Positions 60,852 through 64,000 of a stretch of 64,000 bases of DNA are shown piece after piece. Each line of letters begins with the position of its first letter. The first letter of the stretch is position 1. The notes under the pieces are model-generated. The model was not told the DNA's origin. It did no database searches and was given only the letters and a program-made list of their open reading frames with translations. The stretch spans positions 62,001 to 126,000 of the forward strand of contig JAJZUS010000002.1 in the NCBI GenBank assembly GCA_021848365.1, read 5' to 3'. The position numbers were made by a program, and so were the translations under genes. This stretch comes from Actinomycetes bacterium. GTDB taxonomy: Bacteria > Actinomycetota > Acidimicrobiia > Acidimicrobiales > RAAP-2.

Positions 60852-62477
60852 CTAGCGACGCGACGGCGCCGCTACCGGCGTCGCCTCGCGCAGAGCCTCA
60901 CCGGCGTGGTAGCTGGAACGGGTCAGCGGAGTCGACTGGACGTGGGCGAGGCCCAGCCGCCGTCCCCGCTCGGCGAGGTCGTCGAACTCCTCGGGCCGCC
61001 ACCAGCGCTGGACCGGGACGTGGTCGACGGTCGGTCGCACGTACTGACCGATGGTCGCGATCGACACGCCGACGGCCGCGAGGTCGGCCAGGGTCTCTTC
61101 CACCTCGTCGGCGGTCTCGCCGAGGCCGACCATCATCCCTGACTTCGTCGTGAGCCCCTGAGCCCCGGCTCGGGCGAGCACGGTGAGCGACCGGAGGTAC
61201 CCGGCGCTCGGCCGGACTGCTCGCTGCAGTCGCGCCACCGTCTCGATGTTGTGGTTAAGGACGTCCGGTCGCGCGTCGAGGATCAACTGGAGCGCGCCAG
61301 GGTCACCCTTCACGTCACTGATCAGTACCTCGACCGCGGTCTCGGGTGAGCGCTCGCGGATCGCGGTGATCGTACGGGCGATGGCCCCGGCCCCGCCGTC
61401 CGCCAAGTCGTCCCGAGCCACGCACGTGACGACCGCGTGGCGCAGCCCGAGGCGCACCACCGCCTCCGCGACCCGATCGGGCTCGGTGGGGTCCAGGGCG
61501 AGAGGCTTGCGGGTGTCCACGAGACAGAACCCGCACGCCCTGGTGCAGCGCTCGCCGTTCACCATGAACGTCGCGGTGCCGGCGTCCCAGCACTCGAAGA
61601 TGTTGGGGCAGCCCGCCTCCTCACACACCGTGACCAGGCGCAGGTCCTCGGTGAGTCGGCGCAACGCGCCGTAGCGCTCGCCCATGTGGGCTTCCACGCG
61701 TAGCCAGTCCGGCTTACGGCTGCGCACGTCGATGCCGGCGTCCGGGTCGACTCCCGCGCGCCGCAGGCGCCGGATCAGGGGCCGTTCGCCCCCACTCTCG
61801 GCCGGCGCCCGATCGACCGACGCCACCGTCCCCGCACCGCCCAGTCGTTCCTCGAGCGCCCGACCGAGCCGATCCTCGACGTCGCGCGGTGAGACCACGA
61901 GGCCCTCACGCTCGAGTGACGTCACCGGCTTGTCGGGGATCCCGCAGGGCACGATGAGCGAGAACGCCGCGAGGTCCACGTCGACGTTGAGGGCGACGCC
62001 GTGAAGGGTCCGGCGTCGACCGTCGCGGTCTCGCTCGGTCCGCACACCCACGGCGGCGATCTTCGCGGGTCGGCCGTCGAGGTGGACCCACACGCCGGGG
62101 TAGCCCTCGAGGCGCCCCACGTCGCCCAGCCGGTGATCGGGATCGAACGCGGTCACGGTGTCGATCACGGCGTCTTCGAGCCGGCGCACGTGCTCGCGCC
62201 CCGCACCGGGATCGTCGGTGACGGTGACCACGGCCCAGGCCACGACCTGGCCGGGACCGTGGTAGGTGACGTCACCTCCCCGGTCGGCGTCGATCACCAC
62301 GGCGTCGAGGCTGTCGAGCGGAACGAGGAAGTGATCGTCCGTGGCGCGCACTCCACGCGTGTAGGTCGGCGGGTGCTCCATGACGATCACGTAGTCGTCC
62401 ACCGCGTTGAGCAGCGCCCGTTGGAAGTCGTTCGCCTCGGCGAACGACACCCGTCCCACGTGGCGTCGGCGTAGCAC
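60852..62477 (-). CDS. LipB–LipA fusion: octanoyltransferase and lipoyl synthase in one chain
   Basis: A 541-residue bifunctional protein. Residues ~1–215 are LipB: HPPTYTRG, RGGDVTYHGPGQ, the catalytic Lys139 in AKIAAVGVR and Cys178 in VPCGI. Residues ~245–541 are LipA: the auxiliary cluster cysteines 285, 290 and 296 (CEEAGC…FEC), the radical-SAM CTRACGFC (311, 315, 318), and the closing RSSYHAGE. Octanoyl transfer and sulfur insertion would be done by one polypeptide. The GTG start directly follows the E2-like stop (TAG|GTG), so the lipoylating enzyme is co-translated with its lipoyl-domain substrate. Confidence 0.93.
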   Translation of the reverse strand: MLRRRHVGRVSFAEANDFQRALLNAVDDYVIVMEHPPTYTRGVRATDDHFLVPLDSLDAVVIDADRGGDVTYHGPGQVVAWAVVTVTDDPGAGREHVRRLEDAVIDTVTAFDPDHRLGDVGRLEGYPGVWVHLDGRPAKIAAVGVRTERDRDGRRRTLHGVALNVDVDLAAFSLIVPCGIPDKPVTSLEREGLVVSPRDVEDRLGRALEERLGGAGTVASVDRAPAESGGERPLIRRLRRAGVDPDAGIDVRSRKPDWLRVEAHMGERYGALRRLTEDLRLVTVCEEAGCPNIFECWDAGTATFMVNGERCTRACGFCLVDTRKPLALDPTEPDRVAEAVVRLGLRHAVVTCVARDDLADGGAGAIARTITAIRERSPETAVEVLISDVKGDPGALQLILDARPDVLNHNIETVARLQRAVRPSAGYLRSLTVLARAGAQGLTTKSGMMVGLGETADEVEETLADLAAVGVSIATIGQYVRPTVDHVPVQRWWRPEEFDDLAERGRRLGLAHVQSTPLTRSSYHAGEALREATPVAAPSRR

Positions 62478-63671
62478 CTAGTGCTCGCTCTCGATGTCGA
62501 GGCCGGCGAGCAGTTCGGCGACCCGCTCCAGGTAGGCGGTGGCGACGAACGGCTCGCAAACCCGCTGATCGAAGGCGAGGCCCAGTACGACCCGGCGTCC
62601 CGGCTCCACGACGCTCTGGCCGTCGCGCTCGACCACGACGGGCACGCGACGCACGGCGCCCACCGAGAGGATGGCGACCTGGGGCTGGATGATGATCGGC
62701 ACGTGGACGAGCGTTGCGCCGCCCGTCGGGCCGACCAGGGTGAAGGTCCCGCCCATGAGGTCGTCGGTGTTCAGCTGCCGGGTGGCGACGCGCTCAGCCA
62801 AGTCCGCCGACCGACGGGCGAGGGCGCGCAGGGTCAGCCCCGCCGCCGCGTGCACGACCGGCACTAGCAGTCCGTCACGCGGGACCTCGCGCAAGAAGCC
62901 GAGGTTGACCGTGCGATGGATGACCAACTCGTCGCCGGCGTACGTCGCGTTCAGGATCTCGAACTCGCCGAGGGCCCGTACGGCCGCGATCCCGACGACC
63001 ACCTCTTCCGAGATCGGCGCACCGTCCCGAGAGACGCGACCGACGGCGTCGAGTCGATCGAAGACCGACGCGTCCGCCTCGATCGCGACGAAGCCGTGCG
63101 GTGCGACCTGCAGGGACAGCGCCATGTGCTGCCCCATGCGCCGCTGGCCGTGCGTGAGCTCGACCACCACCTCTTCGCTGGGTCCCTGGGCGACGGCCCG
63201 CTCCGCGTCGCGTCGCGTGACGGCTCCGCCGGGACCCGATCCCCGAACGCGGGAAGGGTCGACTCCCCCATCGGCGAGGATGCGACGCACCACGGGCGAC
63301 ATGACGACTCCGACGGGTGCCCCGGACGTTGCGGGGACGCTCGGCGTCGCGACCGCGGGCCGCTCCGCCGTCGGGGTCACGACCGGGGCGGGAGCCGTCG
63401 CGTCCGCCGGGGCCGCGGGCGCCGCGACGGCGCCCGTCCCCTCCTCGATGACGGCGACGCGCGAGCCCGTCTCCACCGTGTCGCCCTCGTCCGCGAGAAT
63501 GGCCACGAGGACGCCCGCCGCCGGTGACGGCATCTCCGAGTCCACCTTGTCGGTCGAGACCTCGAAGAGCGGCTCGTCGCGGGCCACCGTGTCGCCGACC
63601 TTCTTGAACCAGCGCGTGATGATCCCCTCCGTCACCGACTCGCCGAGCGACGGAAGCGTGACGTCAGCCAA
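62478..63671 (-). CDS. E2-like lipoyl protein with degenerate acyltransferase site
   Basis: A 397-residue dihydrolipoamide acyltransferase relative. Residues ~2–78 are a lipoyl domain (Lys42 in STDKVDSEMPSP); ~122–160 a peripheral subunit-binding domain (SPVVRRILADGGVDPSRVRGSG, in part); ~165–397 the acyltransferase core. The catalytic motif DHRxxDG reads DQRVCEP (Gln369, Glu373, Pro374), so the His needed for acyl transfer to CoA is missing. It may serve as a lipoyl and E3-binding carrier for Kgd, which lacks a lipoyl domain. It overlaps lpd by 8 bp and touches lipBA. Confidence 0.88.
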   Translation of the reverse strand: MADVTLPSLGESVTEGIITRWFKKVGDTVARDEPLFEVSTDKVDSEMPSPAAGVLVAILADEGDTVETGSRVAVIEEGTGAVAAPAAPADATAPAPVVTPTAERPAVATPSVPATSGAPVGVVMSPVVRRILADGGVDPSRVRGSGPGGAVTRRDAERAVAQGPSEEVVVELTHGQRRMGQHMALSLQVAPHGFVAIEADASVFDRLDAVGRVSRDGAPISEEVVVGIAAVRALGEFEILNATYAGDELVIHRTVNLGFLREVPRDGLLVPVVHAAAGLTLRALARRSADLAERVATRQLNTDDLMGGTFTLVGPTGGATLVHVPIIIQPQVAILSVGAVRRVPVVVERDGQSVVEPGRRVVLGLAFDQRVCEPFVATAYLERVAELLAGLDIESEH

Positions 63672-64000
63672 CGTGGAGCCCCCGACCAGCTAGGGCCAGC
63701 AGCGTCTCGCCGAAGGTCTCCGACAGGGATGGGTGCGGTTGGATCAACGCGGCGGCCTCCTCCGCCGTCGCCTCCCAATTCACCGCGTAGTAACCGCCGC
63801 TCAGTTGCTCGGTCACCCACGGACCGGCCATGTGCACTCCGAGGATCTGGCCGGCCGAACCATCGGGCCGCTTCTCCGCGATCACCTTCACGACGCCGTC
63901 GGTGTCACCGATGATCTGCGCGCGACTGTTGCCACCGAAGGGGTCCTTCTTCACGACGACGTCGTAACCCCGCTCCTTGGCGGCCGCCTCGGAGAGTCCC
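63664..64000 (-). CDS. lpd: dihydrolipoamide dehydrogenase, C-terminal part (runs off the window)
   Basis: The last ~112 residues of an E3 flavoenzyme; the gene begins beyond position 64000. Visible is the dimerisation domain: KERGYDVVVKKDPFGGNSRA, GVVKVIAEKR, ILGVHMAGP, and the end PHPSLSE, which keeps the active-site His–Glu pair (usual motif HPTLSE). It reoxidises lipoyl groups and is the third component of a 2-oxoacid dehydrogenase set with the E2-like protein and LipBA. Confidence 0.88.
   Translation of the reverse strand, partial: GLSEAAAKERGYDVVVKKDPFGGNSRAQIIGDTDGVVKVIAEKRPDGSAGQILGVHMAGPWVTEQLSGGYYAVNWEATAEEAAALIQPHPSLSETFGETLLALAGRGLHVG

Overview
The window is GC-rich, densely packed bacterial chromosome, and most neighbouring genes overlap or touch. 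Several features point to the Actinobacteria: a single-chain E2–E1 2-oxoglutarate enzyme (Kgd/OdhA type), PafB and PafC fused into one regulator, a CofC enzyme for coenzyme F420, a lysine-rich histone-like tail protein, and many starts that look leaderless. Placement in or near the Acidimicrobiia is my inference from gene content; there is no rRNA in the window to confirm it. I see no tRNA, rRNA, CRISPR array or insertion sequence.

Regions. 1–3.6 kb: small exported and regulatory proteins, including a membrane-anchored BTAD (SARP-like) protein. 3.5–7.0 kb (minus): alpha/beta hydrolase, a MurF-like ligase with a membrane N-terminus, and Ddl. 7.0–11.6 kb (plus): UvrD-type helicase, FAD-linked oxidase, ThDP enzyme. 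11.6–17.5 kb (minus): an overlapping operon of kgd, a NYN–S1 nuclease, a FabZ-like dehydratase and xthA. 17.6–19.3 kb: hydrolase and SDR-type epimerase. 19.4–27.3 kb: a peptide-type ABC importer (fused double ATPase, binding protein, two permeases) with a second, paralogous binding protein facing it. 27.6–34.2 kb: rnhB, cofC, a histone-like repeat protein, and a compact conjugation-type pair (VirD4-like ATPase and MobF relaxase). The relaxase lies downstream of moaC and pafBC. 34.3–46.5 kb: FmdB, dxs, msrB, lysA on plus; ftsEX, prfB, secA and a birA–rmlD–glycosyltransferase operon on minus. 46.5–59.3 kb: biotin carboxylase, methylmalonyl-CoA mutase large subunit, cob(I)alamin adenosyltransferase and MetH, which together suggest propionyl-CoA/methylmalonyl-CoA and B12 metabolism. 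59.3–64 kb: a Tat-exported protein, then lpd (partial), an E2-like protein and a lipB–lipA fusion.

The most interesting points are: (1) the E2-like protein has lost the catalytic His motif (DQRVCEP instead of DHRxxDG) while Kgd keeps its own and has no lipoyl domain, suggesting a split 2-oxoglutarate complex; (2) LipB and LipA are one polypeptide in the same operon; (3) the stripped-down relaxase and coupling-ATPase pair, with the relaxase placed behind the DNA-damage regulator PafBC; (4) about twenty genes whose start codon lies 6–9 nt after a TANNNT box, half of them with CGGTANNNT; (5) four convergent gene pairs that end on one shared CTAG palindrome.
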